A stretch of DNA of 64,000 nucleotides, taken from contig CAKZQC010000013.1 in assembly GCA_937139495.1 (NCBI GenBank), forward strand, positions 1-64,000, read 5' to 3'. Every line of letters starts with the position of its first letter. Position 1 is the stretch's first letter. Shown in pieces: positions 7,857 to 16,998 of this stretch. The DNA is from an uncultured Saprospiraceae bacterium. Its GTDB lineage: Bacteria; Bacteroidota; Bacteroidia; Chitinophagales; Saprospiraceae. The notes beneath the pieces were generated by a model that made no database searches, was not told the DNA's origin, and saw nothing but the letters and a program-made list of their open reading frames with translations. Made by a program: the position numbers and the translations under genes.

Positions 7857-8695
7857 ACCTGTAAGAAATCGAAACGTTGACCATGGTAAATGACGTCATT
7901 GCCTTGTATGAAATGAGCAATGTTTTCGAGCATTATTTTTTCCCAAGTATCGCATTTCTTTAGTGTATATTTACTTTTGGTGCCTTTGCCGAGCGTGAAC
8001 ACCTGTACCATCTGATTGCCGATACGATAACGACGAACCGTTTGAGGACTCCAAATCATGAAAAAATCAATTTGCAATTGGTTATCCAAACTATCCATCT
8101 GAGTAAATTTTGTTTTGAGCTGGGTTTCTGATTTGAGCAATATCTTGTAAGGATAATTGACTAAAGCACTATCTTGTTGGTAACCTTCTTCTTGTGATAT
8201 ACAGTAAAATTTTAAGTTGTCTTTGTCGAGTACTTTGGTCATAAATGTACAACTTCTATCATAGTGACAAATGCCTTGGTTTTCTAGTACGGCTTCTTCA
8301 AATAAGGGCAATTGTTGCGCTCGCTCTAGTGCCTCCAGAAAGAAAGGCTGCAAGGCTTCTTGATACAGTTTGTCGGATAAGTCAGTATTGCCGTAATCTT
8401 CTAGCAGTGTCATTTTTTGACCAACCAGTTGATATAACTTAATCGTGCCTTTCCAGCGGACTTCTATCGCTTGATTTTCGTTGGTCTCTACTTCAAATCG
8501 GTTGCGGATACCGCCGCCAAATTGCATCATTTTATTTTCGGGATTCTGTACGTATCGTTCCAAGTCAAGCTCCAAAACAACTAACTGTCCCATGCTCATT
8601 CCCAACGGGAAAAGACTATATTGGTAGGCAGCGCTACACGCATAAAGTGAGCTACTACTGATCCAGAAAAATAATAAGCAAAAGGCTAATTTCAT
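7850..8695 (-). CDS. Secreted protein of unknown function
   Basis: 281 residues with an N-terminal signal peptide (MKLAFCLLFFWISSSSLYAC, cleavage or lipidation near Ala19-Cys20; the lipobox is imperfect). The mature part has alternating beta-like stretches and a CHYDRSCTF segment. No known domain is recognised. About 280 bp upstream (8696-8975) hold no gene or clear signal. Confidence 0.7.
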   Translation of the reverse strand: MKLAFCLLFFWISSSSLYACSAAYQYSLFPLGMSMGQLVVLELDLERYVQNPENKMMQFGGGIRNRFEVETNENQAIEVRWKGTIKLYQLVGQKMTLLEDYGNTDLSDKLYQEALQPFFLEALERAQQLPLFEEAVLENQGICHYDRSCTFMTKVLDKDNLKFYCISQEEGYQQDSALVNYPYKILLKSETQLKTKFTQMDSLDNQLQIDFFMIWSPQTVRRYRIGNQMVQVFTLGKGTKSKYTLKKCDTWEKIMLENIAHFIQGNDVIYHGQRFDFLQVL

Positions 8696-8975
8696 AACTA
8701 TTAATAGTTAGCGGAAGTAAAATAGTTACCGCTTTGTTAAAAATAAAATTTTTTAAATCGATAGAGAAAGAGCAAAAATGAAGCTAAAAATGTCTTTTTG
8801 ATAGCAGCTCTATCTTTTTGGTGGCTTTATGCCAATTTTCATACAAAAATAAAGATATTTACCCATAATCTTGTTGACTAGCACCAACAGTATTGTAATA
8901 CACTAAAATTATAGAACGTAGCAATAGGAATCTATTTCTAAGTTTCTTATTGCTTTCAATAAAACAACCTAAGAT

Positions 8976-9941
8976 ATGCGAAAGGACAAGATTTTGGTTA
9001 TTGGATCGGAAGGGCAAATTGGAACTGTGCTTAGTCAGGCATTGCGGCAAGCGTATGGTATAGGAGGCGTAGTTACTTCTGACCTAAATCCGCCTCGTAG
9101 TGCTGTGATTGGAGCGTTCGAGCAACTGAATGTACTCGATGGAGAGCGGCTTTTTGAGATTGTCAAAAAACATAAAATTACCCAAATCTATCATTTGGCA
9201 GCTATGCTATCTGCCAAGGGCGAACAAAATCCCAAAATGGCTTGGGACGTCAATATGACAGGATTGCTCAATGTATTGGAAGTGGCTCGCCAAGAAGGAT
9301 TGGACAAGGTTTATTTTCCGAGTTCTATCGCTGTATTTGGTGGCGAAACACCCAAAAAGAACACGCCCCAACATACCATTTTGCAACCGCAAACGATGTA
9401 TGGCATTACCAAAGAAGTAGGGGAGCATTTGGCTCAATATTATTATGCCAAACATAAAGTAGATGTACGTTCTATTCGTTACCCTGGATTGATTAGTTAT
9501 CAGTCCATGCCAGGAGGCGGGACAACCGATTATGCCGTAGAAATTTATCATAAAGCGGTAGCTGGCGAACCTTTTGAGTGTTTTCTGAAACCCGAAACAC
9601 GACTGCCGATGATGTACATGCCTGATGCGGTACGTGCGACACTCGAACTGATGGACGCACCTGTAGAAAAACTCTCTATGCACTATGGTTACAATGTATC
9701 GGCGATGAGCTTTTCGCCTTCGGATATAGCCACGGTACTCAAAGTACATTTCCCAGAATTTAAAGTAACTTACAAACCAGATTTTAGACAACAAATCGCC
9801 GAATCTTGGGTAGATGGCATGGACGACAGCCAAGCCAGAGCAGACTGGGGCTGGAAGCATGAATATGACTTGGGTACGATGACACAAGATATGTTGCTGA
9901 ATTTGCAAAAAATCAAGGAGAAAAGTGGTGCGAAAATATGA
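8976..9941 (+). CDS. NAD-dependent L-threonine 3-dehydrogenase, short-chain (SDR) type
   Basis: Oxidises L-threonine to 2-amino-3-ketobutyrate. 321 residues of the extended-SDR/epimerase fold: NAD-binding GSEGQIG (10-16), YHLAAMLS (72-79), PSSIAVFG with the catalytic Ser (about 115-122) and Tyr142-x3-Lys146 (MYGITKEVGE). The SRYPG-like RSIRYPGLISY and GGGTTDYAVEI segments match the threonine-dehydrogenase branch rather than sugar epimerases. Kbl, the next enzyme of the pathway, lies 94 bp downstream on the same strand, which supports the assignment. Start ATG at 8976. Confidence 0.88.
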   Translation: MRKDKILVIGSEGQIGTVLSQALRQAYGIGGVVTSDLNPPRSAVIGAFEQLNVLDGERLFEIVKKHKITQIYHLAAMLSAKGEQNPKMAWDVNMTGLLNVLEVARQEGLDKVYFPSSIAVFGGETPKKNTPQHTILQPQTMYGITKEVGEHLAQYYYAKHKVDVRSIRYPGLISYQSMPGGGTTDYAVEIYHKAVAGEPFECFLKPETRLPMMYMPDAVRATLELMDAPVEKLSMHYGYNVSAMSFSPSDIATVLKVHFPEFKVTYKPDFRQQIAESWVDGMDDSQARADWGWKHEYDLGTMTQDMLLNLQKIKEKSGAKI

Positions 9942-9972
9942 TGAGCATTCCTTTTTTGTAGCCTAGCTACAT

Positions 9973-9997
9973 TAGAGGTTATTACGAATAACCTCTA
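9973..9997 (+). other. Intergenic hairpin between threonine dehydrogenase and kbl
   Basis: A perfect 11-bp stem TAGAGGTTATT / AATAACCTCTA with a 3-base loop, with no T run after it. A smaller GTAGC/GCTAC stem lies just upstream. It may process or stabilise the two-gene mRNA; this is inferred from position only. Confidence 0.5.
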
Positions 9998-10035
9998 TTG
10001 AAGTAATTTAAAAAATAAAAAAGAACCAATAAACT

Positions 10036-11226
10036 ATGTTTGATAATATAAAAGAGACGCTCCAACAGGAGCTACAAGAAATAAAAGATGCTGGATTGTA
10101 CAAAGAAGAACGCATTATTACGACGCCACAAGGGGCGGACATTGCGACCGACCAAGCTGGCGAAGTCGTGAACTTTTGTGCCAATAACTACTTGGGATTA
10201 TCGTCGCATCCAGAAGTGATTCAGGCAGCAAAAGATGTAATTGACCAGCGTGGTTTTGGACTTTCTTCGGTTCGTTTTATTTGTGGTACACAAGATATTC
10301 ACAAGGAATTGGAAAATAAAATTTCTGAATTTTTGGGTATGGAAGATACCATTTTGTACGCTGCTGCATTTGATGCCAATGGTGGTTTGTTTGAGCCGAT
10401 ATTGCACAAGGAAGATGCAATTATTTCTGATGCACTCAATCATGCTTCGATTATAGATGGTATTCGATTGTGCAAGGCACAACGGTTCCGTTATGCACAC
10501 AACGATATGGCAGCACTAGAGGAGCAACTCCAAGCCGCCAAAGGAGCTAGACGAAAATTGATTGTGACTGATGGTTCGTTTTCTATGGACGGGACTATCG
10601 CTCAGTTGGACAAAATATGTGACCTTGCCGACAAATATAATGCAATGGTGATGGTGGACGAATGCCATTCTACAGGCTTTTTGGGCAAGACAGGACGTGG
10701 TGTACACGAGTACCGCAATGTAATGGGAAGAGTCGATATTATTACAGGAACGTTGGGCAAAGCGCTAGGTGGTGCTTCTGGTGGATTTACGGCAGCTCGC
10801 AAGGAGATTGTTGATATGCTACGCCAACGCTCTCGCCCTTATTTGTTTTCCAATACTTTGGCTCCTTCTATCGTGGGGGCATCTATCAAAGTACTGGATA
10901 TATTGACGAAAAGTACCGAACTGAGAGATAAATTGGAAGCCAATACGCAATATTTCCGTAAGGCAATAACCGAAGCAGGTTTTGATATTGTGGCAGGCGA
11001 TCACCCGATAGTACCTATCATGTTGTACGATGCTGTGCTTTCGCAGCAAATGGCAGAAAAGCTACTAGCAGAAGGGATTTATGTCATTGGATTTTATTAT
11101 CCAGTAGTGCCTAAGGGCAAAGCCAGAATCCGCGTGCAAATATCCGCTGCTCATGACCGTGCACACCTCGATAAAGCCATTAAGGCGTTTACGAAAGTAG
11201 GTAAGGAGTTGGGCGTGGTGAAATAG
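10036..11226 (+). CDS. kbl: Glycine C-acetyltransferase (2-amino-3-ketobutyrate CoA ligase)
   Basis: A PLP enzyme that splits 2-amino-3-ketobutyrate with CoA into glycine and acetyl-CoA, completing threonine breakdown begun by the preceding gene. The 396-residue length is exactly typical. [15 protein letters not shown] is at 46-60, [11 protein letters not shown] at 207-217, and the PLP-binding Lys242 sits in [14 protein letters not shown]. The C-terminal [16 protein letters not shown] segment is intact. A strong terminator follows. Confidence 0.96.
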   Translation: MFDNIKETLQQELQEIKDAGLYKEERIITTPQGADIATDQAGEVVNFCANNYLGLSSHPEVIQAAKDVIDQRGFGLSSVRFICGTQDIHKELENKISEFLGMEDTILYAAAFDANGGLFEPILHKEDAIISDALNHASIIDGIRLCKAQRFRYAHNDMAALEEQLQAAKGARRKLIVTDGSFSMDGTIAQLDKICDLADKYNAMVMVDECHSTGFLGKTGRGVHEYRNVMGRVDIITGTLGKALGGASGGFTAARKEIVDMLRQRSRPYLFSNTLAPSIVGASIKVLDILTKSTELRDKLEANTQYFRKAITEAGFDIVAGDHPIVPIMLYDAVLSQQMAEKLLAEGIYVIGFYYPVVPKGKARIRVQISAAHDRAHLDKAIKAFTKVGKELGVVK

Positions 11227-11250
11227 ACATAAGTAGAGCCTAAACGAAAA

Positions 11251-11286
11251 GCACCTTCAAAAAATTAATTTTGAAGGTGCTTTTTT
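11251..11286 (+). terminator. Terminator of the threonine dehydrogenase-kbl unit
   Basis: A 12-bp stem GCACCTTCAAAA / TTTTGAAGGTGC with a six-base loop is followed by T6, 24 bp after the kbl stop. Confidence 0.88.
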
Positions 11287-11437
11287 AGTAATTGTCTCAC
11301 CGTTCTCTAGTTTATAGTCCCAAATAGCATTTTTCCATTTATTTTTTCCTGAAGGAATTTTTATGTCTGAAAAGTTGTATTTTCATTCGATATGAACCTT
11401 GAATATTATTTTTTTTTATAAAAATATTAAAAAATAA

Positions 11438-11935
11438 ATGAATAATCAAATATTAGACGAATTTACGACAGACGTAGAGCGGATACGGCTGCCCAAGGCA
11501 GTCGTTATAGAAGTTATTTTGTTTGTTTTTAATGGGCTATTTTTGGTGGTCGGAATAGGATTGAGTTGGCGTGCAGCATTTAATAATGGAATATGGTTAT
11601 TGCTCATCAACCCACCTGTTTTTATCGTACTTTTTGGGCTGCTGCCTATCTTATTCATCAAGAAATGGCGTCGTCTTTCGATGGCGTATGAGGCGGGCGA
11701 ATCGGTTAGTTGGAGTGATTTAGATGGGGTGTTTTTAGATTTTACGTACAAAATAGGTGGTGCTATTTGGACAGGAATATCTGTATTAGGAATATTCTTT
11801 GGGTGGTACACGACGACCTATGCCTTCTTTTTACTGTTGTTTCCAGCGTTAGTACTAGGACCTTTGCAGTTTTGGTACATTCGCCGATGTATTGGCATCA
11901 AGCAAAAAATGCTGGATAAAGAAACATTGCAATAA
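11438..11935 (+). CDS. Small 4-TM membrane protein, family A
   Basis: 165 residues with four predicted membrane segments (about 24-44, 52-74, 106-124, 128-148). It resembles its neighbour at 12216: both carry GLLPI-(I/L)F-x2-KW-x-R-(L/I)S-x2-YE-x-G-x2-V-x-W after the second membrane segment. The start ILDE(F/V) is also shared. The function is not known. The two genes are separated by a short inverted-repeat element. Confidence 0.7.
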   Translation: MNNQILDEFTTDVERIRLPKAVVIEVILFVFNGLFLVVGIGLSWRAAFNNGIWLLLINPPVFIVLFGLLPILFIKKWRRLSMAYEAGESVSWSDLDGVFLDFTYKIGGAIWTGISVLGIFFGWYTTTYAFFLLLFPALVLGPLQFWYIRRCIGIKQKMLDKETLQ

Positions 11936-11950
11936 GTAACAAATAAATTC

Positions 11951-12185
11951 TATAAAACCGTACACTTTTTAGCTAGCATCATTTTTGGAAAAAGAATAAA
12001 AGTTAACGTTGCTCTTAAATAAGACCGCTTTGCTATTAGATACTAGAAGTTAGACTTCCGACAATAGCTTAAAGTGATTTTTGAACCTTCTTCTAAAAAG
12101 AAATCAGTGCAAATCAGTTGAATCAGTGTAATCAGTGGCACTTTTTTTATTTTTTAGTCCTAGCAAAAAAGTGTACGGTTTTATA
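11951..12185. mobile_element. MITE-like element, about 235 bp, with 25-bp terminal inverted repeats
   Basis: The left end TATAAAACCGTACACTTTTT and the right end (its complement, beginning at 12185) match over about 25 bp with one mismatch (AGCTA versus TGCTA). The outermost bases are TATA on both sides, compatible with insertion at TA. The interior has no coding frame. It contains a module (AAGCTATTGTCGGAAGTCTAAC on the complement) found again at 17062-17083. It occupies the whole 280-bp gap between two related membrane genes. Confidence 0.75.
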
Positions 12186-12215
12186 CTAAATTCATGCAAA
12201 ATGTATTTTTAAGCG

Positions 12216-12728
12216 ATGTCAAAGTTTACAATTTTAGATGAGGTAGAGATTAATCAAATTTTAGTGCGATTCCGCTATGCTTCCTTGCTAGAGAGTGCTT
12301 TGGGAGTGCTCCATATCCTATATATGGTGGCAGGAGTAGGGGCTAGCACTTATTTTCTTATGGGGAAAGAATTGGAGGTAATCATGCTGTCAACTAGCTT
12401 GGTTTCTTTGTGTAGTGGTTTGCTGCCGATTATATTTTTGACGAAATGGCATCGTATATCGACTACTTATGAGAGAGGAATCCCTGTCAATTGGAAATAT
12501 ATAAATGACGACCTAATAGATGGCACAAAAATTACGACGCTCATTCTTGGAGGAGGGGCGTTTATCGGGAGTTTGATTACCTTGGCGAATGGGCAATATT
12601 TGCTTTTGGCTATACTGTTACCGAATTGTATTTTTTTAGCAATAGAATTTTGGTACACTCTATTTTGCAAAAATGTTAAGTACCAAATATTGGAAGAATT
12701 AGCTGCTGAAATGAACACCATTTCTTAA
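12216..12728 (+). CDS. Small 4-TM membrane protein, family A
   Basis: 170 residues with four hydrophobic segments (about 24-46, 54-76, 104-124, 128-148), paralogous to the 11438 protein (shared GLLPIIFLTKWHRISTTYERG motif). The function is unknown. Its stop codon (TAA, 12726-12728) overlaps the stop codon of the convergent response-regulator gene (12725-12727 on the minus strand), leaving no intergenic DNA. Confidence 0.7.
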   Translation: MSKFTILDEVEINQILVRFRYASLLESALGVLHILYMVAGVGASTYFLMGKELEVIMLSTSLVSLCSGLLPIIFLTKWHRISTTYERGIPVNWKYINDDLIDGTKITTLILGGGAFIGSLITLANGQYLLLAILLPNCIFLAIEFWYTLFCKNVKYQILEELAAEMNTIS

Positions 12729-13447
12729 CCAAAAAGCTGTTCTACAACCTCTTTTTTGTAAGTTTTGCCGAGTGGCAATGTTTGTCCTGAATGGAGTATC
12801 AAGCTGCCATTTTCGTAGCTTTTGACGGCAGCTATCGCTACAATATAAGACCGATGAATCCGCAAAAAATCTTTTGACGGCAGCTCACTTTCTAACTTTT
12901 TCATGGTATTGTGTTCCATAATTCTACCCGTAGTGGTATGGTAGCGGACATATTCTTTGAGCGACTCAATATAGATGATGTCTTGCAATCGAATTTTGTG
13001 GTGTTTGTGTTCGGAATGTACGAGCAAAAAAGCTTCTTCTTGCTCCATATTAGCATCAAATTGTGCTGCTTTTTGTTGGGTTTCCTTGGCGGTAATCGCC
13101 TTTTGTATCGCTTGCTCAAAACGCTCCAATAGAATAGGTTTGAGCAAATAATCCAGTACCTGCAATTCAAAACCCTTGATAGCAAAATGACTGTATGCCG
13201 TCGTGAAAATAATCAAAGGCTGCTCGGCAGGCTGCAATTCTTGCAGCAATTCGATACCTGTCTGTTGTGGCATTTGTATATCCAATAAAAGTAAATCAAT
13301 CGGCTGCTGCTGCAAGTATTGTTTGGCATCTCTAGTAGAACGACAGCAAGCGATTACCGTTAGTTGCGGTATGGTATTGGCGTACGCCAATAATAAATCA
13401 CGAGCCATTTGCTCATCGTCAATTATCAAGCAAGTTAGATTGGTCAT
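12725..13447 (-). CDS. LytTR-family response regulator
   Basis: 240 residues. The receiver domain (about 1-120) has acidic residues near IIDDEQ, phospho-acceptor Asp56 in LLLLDIQMPQQTG, Thr in FTTAY and Lys in LLKP. The LytTR DNA-binding domain (about 135-240) includes IYIESLKEYVRYHT and FLRIHRSYIV. The open frame begins at 13471, but the ATG at 13447 overlaps the TGA of the upstream kinase gene (ATGA), so translational coupling favours 13447. It is paired with the kinase at 13444-14541. Confidence 0.93.
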   Translation of the reverse strand: MTNLTCLIIDDEQMARDLLLAYANTIPQLTVIACCRSTRDAKQYLQQQPIDLLLLDIQMPQQTGIELLQELQPAEQPLIIFTTAYSHFAIKGFELQVLDYLLKPILLERFEQAIQKAITAKETQQKAAQFDANMEQEEAFLLVHSEHKHHKIRLQDIIYIESLKEYVRYHTTTGRIMEHNTMKKLESELPSKDFLRIHRSYIVAIAAVKSYENGSLILHSGQTLPLGKTYKKEVVEQLFG

Positions 13448-14541
13448 AGGGTCAGTGTTAGTTTTGCCCAAAAGCTATTTTGGTCTTGTTGTATGGTCAA
13501 TTGGTGGCTATCAGGATAGAGCAGTTCTAGCCTTTTTTGGATATTATCAATCCCAATGCCCATGTATTCATCGTCCACTTTTTGCTGTGTTTCTAGTGTT
13601 GATTTATTATTGCCAATTTCAAAATAAAGGGTGTCTTCTGATTGTACTTTTAGTACAATTTTCATCCACATACCCTGTTCGTATTCATAGCTATGCTTGA
13701 AGGCGTTCTCCACAAAGGGAATCAACAACATGGGTTCTATTTGCAGCTGTTCCAAGCCTGTTTCTTGTAGTTCCAGCTCTATGTTTTGCCATTGACTATC
13801 ACGCCACTGCTGAAAATAAATGTAGTTTTTGAGGTATTGCACTTCTTTATCTAAAGGGACTTTGTCTTGCTGTCCATCATACGTTACATAACGGAGCATT
13901 TCCGAAAGTTTGAGGACAAATTCGCCTACCTTCTGGGGCTTGAGCTGCACAATTGCATACAAATTATTCAAGGCATTGAACAAAAAATGTGGATTGATTT
14001 GGCTGCGCAATAATTTCAATTCATTTTTGGTGTTGATGGCTTTGAGCTGTGCCGCTTGTCGTTCTTTGCGTATAAACTCCTTGGCGAGTCCGTACATGGA
14101 GCTCACAAAAAGAGCAAACAAAATCATTCCGAAAATAACAAATTTGGGGAGCTGTCCTTTGGGTTGGCTGCGGTGGATTTTGACCGTTTCGCCTTGTGTA
14201 GTAGTAGCTTCAAATATCAAGTTAAGTTCTAATCCACTCCACGCATTAACCACTATAAAAACTTGTTGCAGCAGCAAAAAAGCAACAGGAATAAGACAGG
14301 CATAGACCAAAAAAATGCGGTAGCCAACCAATTTGTTATTGCGAAACAAAAAAGGAATAAAAATACCAATATTGGTGTAAGCTAAGGTCATTAGCACCAA
14401 TGTAGGGGCTAAAATACGCATAAAAGCAATGGGGAAGTCAAACCATTGTGAATTGTAGTACAACGGAAAACTCATCCAAACCACCCAAAATAGGAGATGA
14501 GCGGCAAATAGCAAATAGCGTTGTTGCTGGTTGGTTGGCAT
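13444..14541 (-). CDS. LytS/YehU-type sensor histidine kinase (His_kinase family)
   Basis: 365 residues. Four membrane segments lie in the first about 155 residues (about 8-28, 38-62, 74-98, 132-155). After a short linker comes the His_kinase domain with phospho-acceptor His185 (LLRSQINPHFLFNALNNLYA). The ATPase domain follows, with PMLLIPFVENAFKHS (N box) and GIGIDNIQKRLELLY. No large extracellular sensor domain is present; the loop between segments 3 and 4 is about 35 residues. It forms a two-gene unit with the LytTR regulator. Target genes are unknown. Confidence 0.92.
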   Translation of the reverse strand: MPTNQQQRYLLFAAHLLFWVVWMSFPLYYNSQWFDFPIAFMRILAPTLVLMTLAYTNIGIFIPFLFRNNKLVGYRIFLVYACLIPVAFLLLQQVFIVVNAWSGLELNLIFEATTTQGETVKIHRSQPKGQLPKFVIFGMILFALFVSSMYGLAKEFIRKERQAAQLKAINTKNELKLLRSQINPHFLFNALNNLYAIVQLKPQKVGEFVLKLSEMLRYVTYDGQQDKVPLDKEVQYLKNYIYFQQWRDSQWQNIELELQETGLEQLQIEPMLLIPFVENAFKHSYEYEQGMWMKIVLKVQSEDTLYFEIGNNKSTLETQQKVDDEYMGIGIDNIQKRLELLYPDSHQLTIQQDQNSFWAKLTLTL

Positions 14542-14734
14542 TGATGAAAATTATTTTAGGAAATATGGCACAACCAAAATCTACTTTTTTTGGCAGCTTT
14601 CCTAGCTTTTTCTATCAAGGTCTTTATTTATTCAATGAAGTGGACGGTATTCGGAATTTATGATTTTTGATGTGTACTCCTAAGTGCAGGGCGAGAAGTA
14701 AGAGTTTTTTTTGCATAAAAACACCTAATTAAGC

Positions 14735-15251
14735 AATCCAAAAAAATGTGGGAACTTGGATTTGTGGGGTTTATAGATTAAAAAGGATTTTTTAAGGTAA
14801 TAAACATCATTCCAGCAGGCAATCCAAAAATCCCTAAATCCAAAGAATCCCAATACTGACAGTTTACATTCCAGCAGACAATCCAAAAAATGTGGGAACT
14901 TGGATTTATAGGATTTGCGGATTAGAAAGGATTTTTTAAGGTAATGGATGTACTTATTTTGATGGCTGGTAGTTGCTCCAAAAAATCCCAATACTGACAG
15001 TTTACATTCCAGCAAACAATCCAAAAACCCCTAAATCCAAAAAATCCCAATACTGACAGTTTACATTCCAGCAGGCAATCCAAAAAAAATGTGGGAACTT
15101 GGATTTATAGGATTTGCGGATTAAAAAGGATTTTTTAAGGTAATGGATGTGCTTATTATTGATGGCTGGTAGTTGCTCCAAAAAATCCCAATACTGAGAC
15201 TTTACATTCCAGCAGGCAATCCAAAAATCCCTAAATCCAAAAAATCCCAAT
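14735..15251. repeat. Mosaic repeat block, alternating A (about 59 bp) and B (about 140 bp) units
   Basis: Units begin ATTCCAGCAGGCAATCC and run B(partial 14735-14808), A(14809-14867), B(14868-15004), A(15005-15064), B(15064-15204), A(15205-15251). A units contain CCCTAAATCCAAAAAATCCC and end AATACTGACAGTTTAC. B units contain TGTGGGAACTTGGATTTATA, GGATTTTTTAAGGTAATG and GATGGCTGGTAGTTGCTCC. The block ends two bases before the exonuclease stop codon. Open frames inside it are repeats, not genes. 14542-14734 holds nothing recognisable. Confidence 0.85.
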
Positions 15252-15253
15252 AG

Positions 15254-15742
15254 CTACTGCATCAAATACAGCTTAGCACAACCAATGGCATCCGACAAAG
15301 CGTGATGGTGATTAAGAGCTATGTTTTGACGACTACAACAAGCACTCAAGGAGGCGGGTTTGTACCCTTTGCGGCGATAGATTTTGCAGGTGCATTCCCA
15401 ACGGAAAGGCAGGCTGTGAGCCGCATAGTCAAGATTATAATGTTCCATAGTATTGATTAGGACATTTCTATCAAAAGACTCGTTGTGGGCTACCAATGTT
15501 TTGCCTTCGAGGCGCTTGTATATTTCCGGAAACAGAAAACCAAAATCGCACTCGTCCTCTGTATCTCTAGGGCGAATACCGTGCACGTTCATATTTTGCC
15601 AAAAATATTGGTTGTTGGGTGGACGAATAAGCGTGTAGTATTCGTCTACAATGACTGAATTTTCGACGGTAACCATGCCAATAGCACAGGCAGAATTGCG
15701 AGCAAACGTAGCAGTCTCGAAGTCAATAGCAACAAAATCCAT
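15254..15742 (-). CDS. DEDDh-type 3'-5' exonuclease (DnaQ/epsilon-like)
   Basis: 162 residues. Motif ExoI is DFVAIDFETAT (Asp and Glu metal ligands), ExoII is TLVAHNESFDRNVL, and ExoIII is HHHALSDAIGCAKL (catalytic His and Asp). Small stand-alone members trim DNA or RNA 3' ends; the substrate here is unknown. The frame can begin at a TTG (15751), but the ATG at 15742 (MDFVAIDFE) gives the standard start. It is separated by 12 bp from the upstream lipoprotein gene and may share its transcript. Confidence 0.9.
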   Translation of the reverse strand: MDFVAIDFETATFARNSACAIGMVTVENSVIVDEYYTLIRPPNNQYFWQNMNVHGIRPRDTEDECDFGFLFPEIYKRLEGKTLVAHNESFDRNVLINTMEHYNLDYAAHSLPFRWECTCKIYRRKGYKPASLSACCSRQNIALNHHHALSDAIGCAKLYLMQ

Positions 15743-15754
15743 AAGTATCAAATA

Positions 15755-16408
15755 TTAGTTGACGGTACGTACCGTTTGTAATAAAGGTGAATCAAATAAA
15801 GCAGCGGGCGAAATAATCTGAGCATCAGCTGGAATAGTACCATTATAACGCTCCTTGATTAGGCGTTGTGCCACAGGGTGCGACAGGTCAAAATCAGTAA
15901 TCAATTGAGGGTTGCCAATATCAATGTTGGCTCCTTCGTGGTATATTTTCCAGACGAGTTCAGAGCAGTACATTTTGGTATCGGACCACTCAAAATAGCC
16001 ATCATAATCTTTGCCCAAATGTCCTTTGCCAATAGTTTTCATTTTTTCTATCGTTTGGGATTGTTGGATAGGGCTAGTATCTTTTAGTCGTTTGAGGACA
16101 TAATGTCCATTTTTGCCTCTTTTAGTCCATCGTTCTATCGGAATAATCTGTACTGGCTGCACCGCTTCTAGCACCATCCACTTGCCTTCGTTTTCGTACA
16201 CGATACCGACATGGCTATACTTGGATTGTGTCGCCAGCTGAATCATTTCGCTTAATCCGCTCCTAGATTCCTGAAAAATAATATCGCCATTTTGCCAAGC
16301 AGTTTTTTTCAGGTCAGTTGTTGGGGTGTCTTTGGTTTCGGTATCGGGACTACAGCCTACCAATAAAAACAGCGATAGGAGTGTGGCAATAATTAGTTTG
16401 GTGTACAT
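15755..16408 (-). CDS. Lipoprotein with YiiX-like permuted papain (NlpC/P60-related) domain
   Basis: 217 residues. A lipoprotein signal (MYTKLIIATLLSLFLLVGC, lipobox LVGC) is followed by a YiiX-family permuted papain-like domain: GDIIFQES, the His-bearing SKYSHVGIVYE and the Cys-bearing TKMYCSELVWKIYHEGA. Such enzymes cleave amide or thioester bonds in cell wall or lipid substrates; the substrate is not predictable here. The longer frame (to 16453) lacks a signal peptide at its start, so the ATG at 16408 is chosen. The exonuclease gene follows after 12 bp. Confidence 0.85.
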   Translation of the reverse strand: MYTKLIIATLLSLFLLVGCSPDTETKDTPTTDLKKTAWQNGDIIFQESRSGLSEMIQLATQSKYSHVGIVYENEGKWMVLEAVQPVQIIPIERWTKRGKNGHYVLKRLKDTSPIQQSQTIEKMKTIGKGHLGKDYDGYFEWSDTKMYCSELVWKIYHEGANIDIGNPQLITDFDLSHPVAQRLIKERYNGTIPADAQIISPAALFDSPLLQTVRTVN

Positions 16409-16451
16409 CGTTTTTTGGGTAGTTGGAGTGAAATAAGAAACAAAAATAAGC

Positions 16452-16491
16452 AAAAAAAAGAGTTTGTTTCTACCAATGCAGAAACAAACTC
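16452..16491 (-). terminator. Intrinsic terminator of the OsmC gene
   Basis: A 12-bp stem GAGTTTGTTTCT / AGAAACAAACTC (16460-16471 with 16480-16491) is followed on the minus strand by U8. It separates the OsmC gene from the YiiX/exonuclease unit. Confidence 0.85.
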
Positions 16492-16526
16492 GTTCTATTT
16501 AACAATTTTATATGGAATCAAATCGC

Positions 16527-16961
16527 CTAATCTTCTGCGATTGGAGTAGTTAATTCTACTGCCGATTGTATATTCCAATCGCCTTCTATCATACGATGTA
16601 CATAACAAGCGTCCGCTTCTTTGATCATTTTTGCTTTTTGCTCTTCGGTCACATCGCCCTCAATAAGCATTGCCACCGTCACGGTAGTGGTCAATTTTCC
16701 GTCTTTGGCTCTTGCTACTTGCATACTCAAATCCGCCTTGACATCTCTAATCAAGTGATCCAATTTGTGCTTGCGTGCAATAAAACGCACGGTTGCTACT
16801 TTGCACATTGCCAAGCCAGAAAGAATAAAATCAGTAGGCGAAAAACCTAAATCCGTTCCTTTACTTTTGATGGGTTCATCACCTAGTATAGCATGTCTGC
16901 CATTCGTGATAATACTTTGGTAGCCTGTTGGCAAATTGGTGATATTGATATTGGTAGCCAT
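16527..16961 (-). CDS. OsmC/Ohr-family peroxide-reducing protein
   Basis: 144 residues. The two redox cysteines of the family are visible: Cys53 (LSGLAMCKVATVRF) and Cys119 (EADACYVHRMI). OsmC-like proteins reduce organic hydroperoxides using lipoyl or thiol partners in the cytoplasm. The gene sits near a thioredoxin gene and a sulfur-metabolism operon, consistent with thiol chemistry. A repeat copy (16999-17110) fills its upstream gap. Confidence 0.88.
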   Translation of the reverse strand: MATNINITNLPTGYQSIITNGRHAILGDEPIKSKGTDLGFSPTDFILSGLAMCKVATVRFIARKHKLDHLIRDVKADLSMQVARAKDGKLTTTVTVAMLIEGDVTEEQKAKMIKEADACYVHRMIEGDWNIQSAVELTTPIAED

Positions 16962-16998
16962 GTTGTTTTATGTTTTTTTTGTGAAAATTAATTTGAAA

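Noticed and set aside
9207..9908. 233-codon minus-strand frame opposite the threonine dehydrogenase gene
   Set aside because: It lies entirely inside a well-supported gene and its translation has no domain-like features.
14725..15250. Minus-strand open frames in the mosaic repeat
   Set aside because: They only translate the repeat units (CLLECKLSVLGFFG repeated) and have no separate start or family.
14735..15251. CRISPR array
   Set aside because: The repeated units are 59 and 140 bp with no unique spacers of constant size and no cas genes nearby.
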